DNA of 64,000 bases from Sphingomonas zeae (GTDB lineage: Bacteria; Pseudomonadota; Alphaproteobacteria; Sphingomonadales; Sphingomonadaceae). The notes under the pieces were generated by a model that did no database searches, was not told the DNA's origin, and worked only from the letters and a program-made list of their open reading frames with translations. Numbering within the stretch: the stretch's first letter is position 1; every line of letters starts with the position of its first letter. A program made the position numbers and the translations under genes. The stretch is taken from assembly GCF_014197135.1 (NCBI RefSeq), contig NZ_JACIFA010000005.1, forward strand, positions 62,001-126,000. The letters run 5' to 3'. Positions 25,088 through 37,273 of the stretch are shown here, piece by piece.

Positions 25088-26365
25088 ATGCACGACATTC
25101 GCCTGATCCGGGACGATCCCGCCGCCTTCGATGCCGCCCTCGCCAAGCGGGGCGCGGCCCCCCAGGCCGATACGCTGATCGCGATCGACGAGCGCCGCCG
25201 CGCGATCATCGCCGAGGCGCAGGAGGCGCAGACCCGCCGCAACGACCTGTCCAAGCAGATCGGCCAGGCGAAGGCGGCCAAGGACGAAGCACGCGCGCGG
25301 GAGTTGATGGACGAGGTGGCCGCGCTCAAGGCCAAGCTGCCCGAGCTGGAGGAACAGGAGCGTGCGATCGAGGTCGAACTGAACACCGCGCTCGCCGCCA
25401 TCCCCAACCTGCCCGCCGCCGATGTGCCGCAGGGTGCGGATGAGAATGACAACATGCTGGTCCACCAGAAGGGCGAGCCGACCCAACTCGCCTTCGAGGC
25501 GCGCGAACATGACGTAATCGCGCCCGCACTCGGCATGGATTTCGAAACCGGTGTCGCGCTGGCCGGTACGCGGTTCACGCTGTTGCGTGGCTCCATGGCT
25601 CGACTATCGCGCGCGCTTGGGCAGTTCATGCTCGACCGCATGACCGAACAGAATGGCTTCGAACTGGTCCAGCCGCCGCTGCTGGTCCGCGACGAGGTGG
25701 CGTTCGGCACCGGTCAGTTGCCCAAATTCGCCGAGGACCTGTTCCGCACCACCGACGGGCGCTGGCTGATCCCGACCGCCGAGGTGTCGCTGACCAATAT
25801 CGTGCGCGAGGCGATTTTGAGCGAGGCGGAGTTGCCGCTGCGCTTCACCGCCCTCACCCCTTGTTTCCGCTCGGAAGCGGGCGCGGCGGGCCGCGACACG
25901 CGCGGCCTGATCCGCCAGCATCAGTTCGACAAGGTCGAGATGGTGTCGATCACCACCCCGGACCAGTCGGATGCCGAGCATGAGCGGATGACCGCCTGCG
26001 CCGAGGGTGTGCTGGAGGCGCTGGGCCTGCCCTATCGCCGGATGCTGCTGTGCACCGGCGACATGGGCTTCTCAGCTGCGCGTACCTATGATCTGGAAGT
26101 CTGGCTGCCCGGACAGGCGCGCTATCGCGAGATTTCGTCCTGCTCGACCTGCACCGATTTCCAGGCGCGGCGGATGATGGCGCGTTATCGCCCGGCCGAG
26201 GGCAAGGGGACGCGCTTCGTCCATACGCTCAACGGCTCGGGGCTGGCGGTCGGGCGCACGCTGGTCGCGGTCATCGAGAATTACCAGCAGGCCGACGGCT
26301 CGGTCGTCGTGCCCAAGTTGCTGCGGCCCTATCTGGGCGGACAGGCGGTGCTGGAGCCGCGCTGA
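25088..26365 (+). CDS. serS: Seryl-tRNA synthetase
   Basis: Charges tRNA-Ser with serine. The 425-residue class II synthetase has the long N-terminal coiled-coil arm (about 30-105) that grips the tRNA, and motifs 2 and 3: [21 protein letters not shown] and [20 protein letters not shown]. Length and domain order are normal. It starts at ATG 25088 and overlaps surE by one base (TGATG), beginning the serS-surE-M23 operon. Confidence 0.97.
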   Translation: MHDIRLIRDDPAAFDAALAKRGAAPQADTLIAIDERRRAIIAEAQEAQTRRNDLSKQIGQAKAAKDEARARELMDEVAALKAKLPELEEQERAIEVELNTALAAIPNLPAADVPQGADENDNMLVHQKGEPTQLAFEAREHDVIAPALGMDFETGVALAGTRFTLLRGSMARLSRALGQFMLDRMTEQNGFELVQPPLLVRDEVAFGTGQLPKFAEDLFRTTDGRWLIPTAEVSLTNIVREAILSEAELPLRFTALTPCFRSEAGAAGRDTRGLIRQHQFDKVEMVSITTPDQSDAEHERMTACAEGVLEALGLPYRRMLLCTGDMGFSAARTYDLEVWLPGQARYREISSCSTCTDFQARRMMARYRPAEGKGTRFVHTLNGSGLAVGRTLVAVIENYQQADGSVVVPKLLRPYLGGQAVLEPR

Positions 26366-27129
26366 TGCGCATCCTCCTCACCAATGACGACGGCTATCAT
26401 GCGCCCGGGCTCGCCGCGCTGGAGCGGATCGCGGCGACGCTGTCCGACGATGTCTGGATCGTCGCGCCCGCCGAGGACCAGTCGGGGACCAGCCGCTCGC
26501 TGACCCTGACCCGGCCGATGCGGCTGCGGCAATTTGGCGAGCGGCGTTTCGCGGTAACGGGTACGCCGACCGATTCGGTGCTGATGGCGCTGGGCGAGGT
26601 GATGGCGGACCACAAGCCCGACCTGATCCTGTCCGGCGTCAATCGCGGCGCCAATCTCGGCGAGGATGTGTTCTATTCCGGCACAGTCTCGGCGGCAATG
26701 GAGGGCGCACTGGCGGGCATCCGCTCGATCGCGCTCAGCCAGCGCTATCCGGCCCATGGCGTGGGCGACCGTGTTTCCTTCGCAACGGCCGAGGCCTGGG
26801 GCGAGCGGGTATTGCGCCCGTTGCTCGATCTGGACTTCGCGCCGCGCACATTGGTCAATGTCAACTTCCCGCCGGTCGAGCCAGAAGCGGTGAAGGACAT
26901 CCGCGTCGCGCGCCAGGGTCTGCGCGACTATGGCCGGGCGCGGTTCGAGCGGCGCAACGATCCGCGCGGCTATGACTATTACTGGCTTGCGCTAGGTCGC
27001 CTGCCGCACCGGCCGGGCGAGGACAGCGATCTCGACGCGGTGGCCGAGGACTGCATCGCCGTGACGCCGCTGCATCTCGACCTGACACATGAGGCATCGC
27101 TGGCTATGCTGCATAAAGCTTATCGCTGA
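26365..27129 (+). CDS. surE: SurE, 5'/3'-nucleotidase
   Basis: A metal-dependent nucleoside-monophosphate phosphatase. The 254-residue protein begins [16 protein letters not shown] with the metal-binding Asp-Asp, and has SGVNRGANLGEDVFYSGTVSAA (phosphate and metal ligands, Asn) and VNVNFPP. In many proteobacteria surE is followed by pcm and an nlpD-type gene; here the nlpD-like gene follows directly and pcm is missing. Confidence 0.96.
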   Translation: MRILLTNDDGYHAPGLAALERIAATLSDDVWIVAPAEDQSGTSRSLTLTRPMRLRQFGERRFAVTGTPTDSVLMALGEVMADHKPDLILSGVNRGANLGEDVFYSGTVSAAMEGALAGIRSIALSQRYPAHGVGDRVSFATAEAWGERVLRPLLDLDFAPRTLVNVNFPPVEPEAVKDIRVARQGLRDYGRARFERRNDPRGYDYYWLALGRLPHRPGEDSDLDAVAEDCIAVTPLHLDLTHEASLAMLHKAYR

Positions 27130-27150
27130 ACGGTCTGGGGGGACACGGGG

Positions 27151-28395
27151 TTGAAACGCAAGTCGGACGCCATCGGGCGCATTATCGGCGCAGGCCTGCT
27201 CCTGTCCGGGTGCATCCCCAATATGGAGCCCCCGATGCGCGCTGCCGAGCCGGTCGCGCCGCCGCCTGTTGCCCCCGTCTCGTCCACGCCGCAGCAGCCC
27301 GCCCCGGTCTTGCGGCCCGCTCCCGCAACGCCAGCGCCGCGCAGTAGCACGTCGCGCCCAGCAATCCGTCGATCGGTGCCCATTGGCGCTGCGCGAAACC
27401 CTGAGCGCGCGCCGACGACCCCGACCATAGCCCAGCGGCCGGTGCCGGCGGCCATGCCGACCGCGCCCGTGTCCTCGCTGCCCGCGCCGCGCCCCTCCTG
27501 GGAAGTTCGGCCCGTCACGCCCGATGCGCGCGAGATCACGGACAGCATCTATATCGTGAAGCCAGGCGACACGCTGCGCGGCGTGGCGGATCGCACCGGC
27601 GCCGGTTCGGAGGCGATCGCACGCGCCAATGCGCTGACCCCGCCCTTCCTGATCCGGGCGGGCCAGCGCCTGACCATTCCCGGCGGCCGCTATCACCTGG
27701 TCCGCTCGGGCGAGAGCGGCATCGCCATCGCGCGTGCCTATGGCGTCGCCTGGTCGCGTATCGTCGAGGTCAATGCGCTTAGCGAGCCCTATGTCCTGCG
27801 CGCCGGGCAGCGCATCCTGATCCCCGGCACCGCCGCTGGCGCCACGCCGCTCAGCACCGCCGCCGAGCGCGCCGCCGCCTTCACGCTCGACGTCGATGAC
27901 ATCCTGACCGGCGGCGAGCCCGCGCTCGCCAGCAACCAGGAACCCGCCAAGCCCAGCGCGACGCCGCGCCGCGTCCTGCCGCCGACCGCCGTGGTCGCGG
28001 CGCCCGCCCGGCTGCGCTCGGGCTTTGCCTGGCCGGTCGATGGCCGTGTCGTGAAACGCTTCGGCGCAGGCTCAAGCGGCGAGCGCAATGACGGGATCAA
28101 GGTCGCGGTGCCCGTCGGCACGCCGATCAAGGCGACGGCGGACGGCGTCGTCGCCTATGTCGGCGACGGCATCGCGGCGCTGGGCGGGCTGGTCATCGTC
28201 AAGCATGGCGATGGCTGGACCAGTGTGTACGGCCATGCCTCGAAGCTGATGGTCCAGCGCGGCCAGAGCGTAAAGCGCGGCCAGACGCTGGCACTCTCGG
28301 GGCAGACCGGTTTTGCGGACCGGCCCGAACTGCATTTCGAACTCCGCCGTGGCCGCACCCCGGTTGATCCGCTCACCCAGCTGCCCGGCCGCTAA
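27151..28395 (+). CDS. NlpD-like lipoprotein with two LysM and an M23 domain
   Basis: A 414-residue envelope protein with signal peptide and lipobox LLSGC (Cys20), a ~110-residue Pro/Ala linker, two LysM peptidoglycan-binding repeats (about 130-176 and 178-224) and a C-terminal LytM/M23 domain. The metallopeptidase ligands look degenerate: NDGIKVAV replaces the H-x-G-x-D motif and only HFE remains of HxH. That fits the NlpD class, which activates amidases for cell separation rather than cutting peptidoglycan. The TTG start at 27151 follows GGGGGGACAC. Placed after surE as in other proteobacteria. Confidence 0.85.
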   Translation: MKRKSDAIGRIIGAGLLLSGCIPNMEPPMRAAEPVAPPPVAPVSSTPQQPAPVLRPAPATPAPRSSTSRPAIRRSVPIGAARNPERAPTTPTIAQRPVPAAMPTAPVSSLPAPRPSWEVRPVTPDAREITDSIYIVKPGDTLRGVADRTGAGSEAIARANALTPPFLIRAGQRLTIPGGRYHLVRSGESGIAIARAYGVAWSRIVEVNALSEPYVLRAGQRILIPGTAAGATPLSTAAERAAAFTLDVDDILTGGEPALASNQEPAKPSATPRRVLPPTAVVAAPARLRSGFAWPVDGRVVKRFGAGSSGERNDGIKVAVPVGTPIKATADGVVAYVGDGIAALGGLVIVKHGDGWTSVYGHASKLMVQRGQSVKRGQTLALSGQTGFADRPELHFELRRGRTPVDPLTQLPGR

Positions 28396-28429
28396 AGCTG
28401 AACATCGCCTAACGGCCCGTTCAGGAATG

Positions 28430-28454
28430 GGAACGCCACGACCTGTCATAGGTT
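28430..28454 (+). promoter_or_regulatory. EcfG-type general stress promoter
   Basis: GGAAC at 28430-28434 and GTT at 28452-28454, spaced by 17 bases, match the alphaproteobacterial EcfG (general stress sigma factor) consensus. It lies 40 bases before the start of the small exported protein at 28494. Confidence 0.6.
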
Positions 28455-28493
28455 GAAAATCAGCTTGGGGCCGTTGCCCCTGGGAGTTGGCGT

Positions 28494-28880
28494 ATGAAAA
28501 AGATGTTCCAGACTCTGGCCATGATCGGTCTTTCGGTGGCGAGCGTTGCGACGACGACGGCGCTGCCCCTGTCCTCGGCGCAGGCCCAATCCTGGCACGA
28601 CGACGGCTATCGGCATGACCGCGACCGCCGCGACTGGCGGGATGACCGGCGCGATTGGCGGGGCGAGCGGCGGGGCTGGCGGGATGATCGCGGCTGGCGC
28701 GGCGACCGCTGGCGCGAACGGCGTCAGGCGCGCGTCGACCGGGCCTATGACCGGGCGCGCCGCACCCCCGGCTATGTCGACCCGCGTTCGCAGGGCGACT
28801 ATACCAATTATACCGGCCCCGGCTCGGGTTATCGCCCCTGCAATTATGTCGAGCGCAACGGGCGCACCGTCTGCCGCTGA
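28494..28880 (+). CDS. Exported Arg/Asp/Trp-rich small protein, probably stress-induced
   Basis: A 128-residue protein with a clear signal peptide (cleavage after LSSAQA, about residue 31). The mature part has irregular repeats of RDW/WRDDR/WRGER type, then a compact tail with two cysteines (PCNYVERNGRTVCR) that could form a disulfide. I do not recognise a named family; similar W/R/D-rich exported proteins are common in sphingomonads. The upstream EcfG-type promoter suggests induction by general stress. GGGAG lies before the ATG. Confidence 0.75.
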   Translation: MKKMFQTLAMIGLSVASVATTTALPLSSAQAQSWHDDGYRHDRDRRDWRDDRRDWRGERRGWRDDRGWRGDRWRERRQARVDRAYDRARRTPGYVDPRSQGDYTNYTGPGSGYRPCNYVERNGRTVCR

Positions 28881-28930
28881 CGCGCCGTTGCCTGTGGGGT
28901 GACGAATGCGGATCGGCGGTGTAACGGCCC

Positions 28931-30163
28931 ATGATTATGGCATACACCTCCGATCTGCTTCGCACCCTGGATGAACGGGGTTACGTCCACCAGATGACCG
29001 ATGCGGCCGCGCTCGACCGGCTGGCTGCATCGGGCGTGGTGCCCGGCTATATCGGCTTTGACCCAACCGCGCCGTCACTGCATGTCGGCAGCCTGGTGCA
29101 GATCATGCTCCTGCGCCGGATGCAGCAGACCGGGCACAAGCCGATCGTCCTGATGGGCGGCGGGACGGGCAAGATTGGCGACCCCAGCTTCAAGGACGAG
29201 GCGCGCAAGCTACTCGCCGAAGACGGGATCAAGGCCAATGTCGCCTCGATCAAGCGTATCTTCGAACGCTTCCTGACGTTCGGCGACGGTTCGACCGACG
29301 CGGTGATGGTCGACAATGCCGACTGGCTCGACAAGCTGGAGTACATCCCCTTCCTCCGCGAGGTAGGCCAGCATTTCTCGGTCAACCGGATGCTGTCGTT
29401 CGACTCCGTGAAGCTGCGACTTGATCGCGAGCAGTCGCTCAGCTTCCTCGAATTCAACTACATGATCCTCCAGGCCTATGATTTCCGCGAGCTGGCGCAG
29501 CGTCATGGCTGCCGGTTGCAGATGGGCGGGTCGGACCAATGGGGTAATATCGTCAACGGCATCGAACTGGCCCGCCGTATGGACGGGACCGAGGTGTTCG
29601 GCGTGACGACCCCGCTCATCACCACCGCCGACGGCGGCAAGATGGGCAAGACGATGGCGGGCGCGGTCTGGCTGCACGAGGACCAGTTGCCGCATTTCGA
29701 TTACTGGCAGTTCTGGCGGAACACCGACGACCGCGATGTCGGACGTTTCCTGCGGCTGTTCACCGATCTGCCGCTGGACGAGATCGCGCGGTTGGAGGCG
29801 CTGGAAGGCGCCGAGATCAACGAGGCCAAGAAGATCCTCGCCAACGAAGCCACGGCCATGTGCCGCGGCCGCGCCGCGGCGGACGAGGCCTCCGAAACCG
29901 CCCGGCGGACTTTTGAGGAAGGCGCGGCGGGTGCGGCCCTGCCGAGCTTTGCGGTGGAAGGTGGCTCGATCACCATCGTCGACGCGTTGATCGGGCTGGG
30001 CTTCGCCAAGTCGAAGGGTGAGGCGCGGCGCCTGATCGCGGGCGGCGGCGCGCGAGTCGATGGCGAGAAGGTGTCAGACGAGAATGCCGTCATCGCGGTC
30101 GCCGGGGAGCCGGTGAAGGTGTCGTCGGGGAAGAAGAACCACGGCTTGCTGACGGCGGGGTGA
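28931..30163 (+). CDS. tyrS: Tyrosyl-tRNA synthetase
   Basis: Charges tRNA-Tyr. The 410-residue class I synthetase has the HIGH-like SLHVGSL, the KMSKS-like KMGKT loop, the tyrosine pocket ([22 protein letters not shown]) and a C-terminal S4 RNA-binding domain ([23 protein letters not shown]). The ATG at 28931 and another six bases on (28937) are equally poor for a ribosome site. Flanked by an unrelated stress gene and a convergent transporter gene. Confidence 0.96.
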   Translation: MIMAYTSDLLRTLDERGYVHQMTDAAALDRLAASGVVPGYIGFDPTAPSLHVGSLVQIMLLRRMQQTGHKPIVLMGGGTGKIGDPSFKDEARKLLAEDGIKANVASIKRIFERFLTFGDGSTDAVMVDNADWLDKLEYIPFLREVGQHFSVNRMLSFDSVKLRLDREQSLSFLEFNYMILQAYDFRELAQRHGCRLQMGGSDQWGNIVNGIELARRMDGTEVFGVTTPLITTADGGKMGKTMAGAVWLHEDQLPHFDYWQFWRNTDDRDVGRFLRLFTDLPLDEIARLEALEGAEINEAKKILANEATAMCRGRAAADEASETARRTFEEGAAGAALPSFAVEGGSITIVDALIGLGFAKSKGEARRLIAGGGARVDGEKVSDENAVIAVAGEPVKVSSGKKNHGLLTAG

Positions 30164-30280
30164 GTCCCTTGGCCTTGGACTTCGTTCACGCCGAACCGAG
30201 GTTGGGGCTGATCCCTTTCCATAAGGGCTGTTCCCCGGTGAAGGCCGGGGTACGGCCCCGTCGAAGGTAAGGCCCCAGCC

Positions 30281-30721
30281 TCACCCCCGCCGCACCACCA
30301 CCGCGCCAGCAATGACCAGCGCGACGCCGACGACCTTGCCCATCGTCACCGGCTCCACCCGTACCCCGAACAGGCCGAAGTGATCGACGATCAACGCCGC
30401 CACCAGCTGGCTGGCGATCGCGGCCGTCAGTGCGACCGAAATCCCCAAGCGCGGCGCGGCATAGGCCAGTACGGCCACGAACCCCGCGCCGTAAAACCCG
30501 CCGAGCCATGCCCAGCCCGGCGCGCTCTTCAACGCAGCCGGACTCGTCCGATCGATCGCGGCCCAGGCGACAGCCAGCACAATGGTCCCGATCAGGAACG
30601 AGGTCAGGGCCGCCAGTACCACCGATCCTGACGCCTTGGCGAGCGCGGCGTTGGTCGGCGGCTGGATGGCCAGACCCAGACCAGCGATCAGGACGAGGAT
30701 GAGCGGAAAGATCGCAGCCAT
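30281..30721 (-). CDS. DMT-superfamily transporter (YdcZ/DUF606 type)
   Basis: A 146-residue, strongly hydrophobic protein with five membrane helices. Typical stretches are LIAGLGLAIQPPTNAALAKASGS near the N-terminus and GVALVIAGAVVVRR at the end. This is the half-size, single five-helix form (YdcZ) that dimerises; substrates are unknown. It is convergent with tyrS; the 117 bases between hold GC-rich stem-loops but no gene. Confidence 0.85.
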   Translation of the reverse strand: MAAIFPLILVLIAGLGLAIQPPTNAALAKASGSVVLAALTSFLIGTIVLAVAWAAIDRTSPAALKSAPGWAWLGGFYGAGFVAVLAYAAPRLGISVALTAAIASQLVAALIVDHFGLFGVRVEPVTMGKVVGVALVIAGAVVVRRG

Positions 30722-30755
30722 ATCGGCGCTCCCAACGCTGGGAGCGTTACTTCGT

Positions 30756-32810
30756 TCAGCCTGAGCGCAGCAGCGCTACGCCAGCATCCCGCTCGAACAG
30801 ATACAGTGCGGTCCGCGCGGCTTGCCCGCGGGGCGCTTCCAACCCGCCGTCGCGGTCGATCAGCAACCGCGCATCATCCTGCGCGCATTGCATCAAATCC
30901 GCCATGTTTTCGGGCGTGGCGAGCCGGAACGCCATCTCCCCCGATTGCCGCGTGCCGAGCAATTCCCCCGCCCCGCGCAGCCGCAGATCCTCTTCGGCGA
31001 TGCGGAAGCCGTCATTGGTTTCCCTCATCAAGGCAAGGCGTGCGCGCGATGTCTCCGACAGGTGCGAGCCCCGCAGCAGCAGGCAGCGCGACAGCCCCCC
31101 GCCCCGTCCGACACGCCCCCGCAACTGGTGCAGCTGCGCCAGCCCGAAACGGTCGGCATGTTCGATCACGATCAGCGTGGCATTGGGTACGTCGACTCCC
31201 ACCTCTATCACCGTCGTCGCGACCAGCACGCCCAGCCGCCCGCCCGCAAACGCCTCCATCACGGCGTCCTTCTCAGCGGGCTTCATCTTGCCGTGGACCA
31301 GGCCCACCCGCTCGCCGAACCGCGCACGAAGGCTTTCCGCCCGCATCTCGGCGGCGGCGAGGTCGGACTTTTCGCTCTCCTCGACCAGCGGACAAACCCA
31401 ATAGGCCTGCCCGCCGTCGGACAGATGCCGCCCCAGCGCATTGACTACTTCGTCCAGCCGGTCCTCGGACACCACGCGCGTTTCGATCGGCTGGCGGCCG
31501 GGCGGCATCTCGTCCAACCGGCTGACGTCCATCTCGCCATAATTGGCCAGCGTCAGGGTGCGCGGGATCGGCGTGGCGGTCATCGCCAGCAGATGCGGCG
31601 GCGCCTTGCCCTTGGCGGACAGCATCATCCGCTGTGCCACGCCGAAGCGGTGCTGTTCGTCCACCACCACCAAAGCGAGATCGCGGTACGTCACGGTTTC
31701 CTGGAAGATCGCATGGGTGCCTACCAAAATGTCGATCTCCCCCGCCGCCAGGGCCATGAGGGTCGCCTCGCGCGCCTTGCCCTTGTCACGGCCGGTCAGC
31801 ACCGCGATCTCGATCGGCAAGCCAGCAAGGACTTTACGCAACGTTTCATAATGCTGGCGCGCCAGGATTTCGGTCGGCGCCAGCATCGCCGCCTGTGCCC
31901 CCGCCTCGACCGCGATCAGCATCGCCATCGCCGCGACCAGCGTCTTGCCCGCACCGACATCGCCCTGGAGAAGCCGCAGCATCGGCGCGTCCTGCGCCAG
32001 ATCGCCTTCGATCTCGCGCACCGTCCGGCTCTGCGCGCCGGTCAACGTATAGGGCAGCTTGAGCAGATCGCGCAGGCGCCCGTCACCGTTCAGCGCGCGT
32101 CCCCGCCGCTTGCGCGTGTCCGCGCGCACCAGGGTCATCGCCAACTGGTTGGCAAACACCTCGTCATAACCCAGCCGTTCGCGCGCCTTGGCGTCGGCCG
32201 GATCGGCATGGATACGGGCGAGCGCGTCTTTCCAGTCGGGCCAGCCGCGCTGCGCCTTCAGCCCCGGCTCAATCCATTCGGGCAGTTCGGGCGACCGCTC
32301 GACGGCCTGCGCCGCCAATGCACCCAGCCGCCGCGAGGTGATCCCTTCCGACAGCGGATAGATGGCCTCGCGCTCGCGGAAATCCTCGGTGCTGTCGCCC
32401 AGATCGGGGTGCACGATCTGCAAATCCTGACCGTACAAGTCGAGGCGGCCCGACACGATCTTGGTCTCGCCGATGGGCAGCAGCTTCTTCACCCAGCCCG
32501 AATTGCCGCCAAAATAGACCAGCGCCACGCTGTTGCCCGCCGCATCCTCGGCCCGTACGCGGGTCGGCCCGCGCGGGGACGACGAAGCGCGATGCTCCTT
32601 CACCGTCAGCGAAATAGCGATCACCCGACCCGCATCCGACACCATCAGCTCGTCGCGCGGGAAACGATCGATATGGCCGGTCGGCAAGTGGAACGCGACA
32701 TCGACCACGCGTGCAATGCGCAGGCGCTCGAGCGGCTTGGCGAGGCCGGGTCCGACGCCTTTCAGCGACGTGACCTCGGCGAACAGCGGATTGAGGATAT
32801 CGGGACGCAT
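30756..32810 (-). CDS. recG: RecG, ATP-dependent branch-migration helicase
   Basis: Remodels stalled replication forks and Holliday junctions. The 684-residue protein has an N-terminal OB-fold wedge domain, helicase motif I GDVGAGKT, the DEAH-variant box VVDEQHRFG, motif III MTATPIPRTL, and VGVDVPNATLIVIEHADRFGLAQLHQLRGRVGRG in the second RecA fold. Length is normal. It is divergent from sdhE across 78 bp, an arrangement common in alphaproteobacteria. Confidence 0.97.
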   Translation of the reverse strand: MRPDILNPLFAEVTSLKGVGPGLAKPLERLRIARVVDVAFHLPTGHIDRFPRDELMVSDAGRVIAISLTVKEHRASSSPRGPTRVRAEDAAGNSVALVYFGGNSGWVKKLLPIGETKIVSGRLDLYGQDLQIVHPDLGDSTEDFREREAIYPLSEGITSRRLGALAAQAVERSPELPEWIEPGLKAQRGWPDWKDALARIHADPADAKARERLGYDEVFANQLAMTLVRADTRKRRGRALNGDGRLRDLLKLPYTLTGAQSRTVREIEGDLAQDAPMLRLLQGDVGAGKTLVAAMAMLIAVEAGAQAAMLAPTEILARQHYETLRKVLAGLPIEIAVLTGRDKGKAREATLMALAAGEIDILVGTHAIFQETVTYRDLALVVVDEQHRFGVAQRMMLSAKGKAPPHLLAMTATPIPRTLTLANYGEMDVSRLDEMPPGRQPIETRVVSEDRLDEVVNALGRHLSDGGQAYWVCPLVEESEKSDLAAAEMRAESLRARFGERVGLVHGKMKPAEKDAVMEAFAGGRLGVLVATTVIEVGVDVPNATLIVIEHADRFGLAQLHQLRGRVGRGGGLSRCLLLRGSHLSETSRARLALMRETNDGFRIAEEDLRLRGAGELLGTRQSGEMAFRLATPENMADLMQCAQDDARLLIDRDGGLEAPRGQAARTALYLFERDAGVALLRSG

Positions 32811-32888
32811 GACTAGATGGGTCTGTATAGCCTCTGCTTCGCACGCCGCCAGAGCGCGCGGAGCCTATTCTCGTCCGATCGGAGCCCC

Positions 32889-33155
32889 ATGGACCACGAA
32901 ACCCGTATCAAGCGCCTCCGCTTCCGCGCATGGCATCGCGGCACCAAGGAAGCCGATCTGATGATCGGCGGCTTTTTCGATGCGCATCACGAGACGTTGT
33001 CGGCGGAAGAACTCGACTGGTTCGAGGCGCTGCTGGAGGAACAGGATGTCGATATCATGGCCTGGGCGATCGGCACGCAAGCATGTCCCCCGCAATGGGA
33101 CGGCCCGGTGATGCAGCGGATGCGCGCGCTGAATTTCGTGCCGATCGCCCGGTAA
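32889..33155 (+). CDS. sdhE: SdhE, succinate dehydrogenase flavinylation factor
   Basis: An 88-residue all-helical protein that promotes covalent FAD attachment to the succinate dehydrogenase flavoprotein. The conserved RGxxE motif is present as RAWHRGTKEADLMIGGF, with downstream LDWFEALLEEQDVDIMAW. I chose the ATG at 32889 (MDHETRIKRLRF); upstream frame sequence is not conserved. Divergent from recG and 204 bp before mfd, a recG-sdhE-mfd arrangement familiar in this class. Confidence 0.92.
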   Translation: MDHETRIKRLRFRAWHRGTKEADLMIGGFFDAHHETLSAEELDWFEALLEEQDVDIMAWAIGTQACPPQWDGPVMQRMRALNFVPIAR

Positions 33156-33212
33156 CTTATTCCCGCACCGACGTTCAATTGCATGAGGTAGGATAACTTT
33201 GATCCGAGCCTA

Positions 33213-33310
33213 GCCCCTCCCCTTCAGGGGAGGGGTTGGGGTGGGGCCTCACCACGAGCGCCACGCTTGCGGAAGCGCCCCACCCCCGGCCCCTCCCCTG
33301 AAGGGAGGGG
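33213..33310. repeat. Palindromic (REP/MITE-like) element, 98 bp
   Basis: Arms CCCCTCCCCTTCAGGGGAGG (left) and the near-exact reverse complement (right, one base shorter) frame a 98-bp inverted repeat that continues inward with GGGGTGGGG/CCCCACCCC. Same building plan as the element at 6237. It lies between sdhE and mfd, leaving about 50 bp for the mfd promoter. Confidence 0.75.
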
Positions 33311-33359
33311 TGAATGAAGCTGACGACACCATGCCTTAACTCCCAGGTTTCGGAACCCC

Positions 33360-36827
<3,468 letters not shown>

Positions 36828-36841
36828 CGCCCCGCTCCTTT

Positions 36842-37273
36842 TCAGCTACTGTGGTCAGCGACGATCTTCCAGCCATCGGCGCGGCGCTCGAAGACCAAGC
36901 TGGTCATCCCGCTCTCGGTCTTCGCACCGCCCGATAGGTTCCAGCGCGCGATCAGGATGCGGCGGTCGCCGATCCGCTTCAGATCGAGAAAGTCGAAGCG
37001 GAGCTGGCCACGGCTGTTCGCGCCGCCTGCAAAGCTCTTGCGGTAATTATCGGCAATGGCGGGTTTTCCCCGGATCAGTCCGTTGCCCGTGACGAATATC
37101 GCATCGGCGGCATAGATCGCCATGAAGCGGTCGAGATCGCCCGCACTCCACCCGGCCGCACTTGCCAGCATCGCGGCGCGTATCGCGGCCTCGGCCGGGT
37201 CGGCGGCGGGTACAGCGGCATGAATTGCCACGGGCGACAACACACAAGCTGCCGCGATCGTCAGGCCGCGCAT
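36842..37273 (-). CDS. Exported SnoaL/NTF2-like protein (DUF4440 type)
   Basis: A 143-residue protein with a signal peptide (cleavage near IHAA, about residue 20) and a cone-shaped NTF2-like fold: GWSAGDLDRFMAIYAADAIFVTGNGLIRGKPAI, and VFERRADGWKIVADHSS at the end. Related exported proteins are of unknown function, possibly ligand binding or small-molecule isomerisation. The start overlaps the end of the EAL gene by 13 bp on the same strand, so they may be co-transcribed. Confidence 0.8.
   Translation of the reverse strand: MRGLTIAAACVLSPVAIHAAVPAADPAEAAIRAAMLASAAGWSAGDLDRFMAIYAADAIFVTGNGLIRGKPAIADNYRKSFAGGANSRGQLRFDFLDLKRIGDRRILIARWNLSGGAKTESGMTSLVFERRADGWKIVADHSS

Noticed and set aside
30164..30280. 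GC-rich stem-loops between tyrS and the YdcZ-type transporter
   Set aside because: Short, imperfect and without a T-tract; no match to the palindromic elements elsewhere in the window.
30757..30769. TTCAGCCTGAGCG at the recG stop as a full repeat element
   Set aside because: Only a short part matches the repeat between addB and addA; it may be chance.
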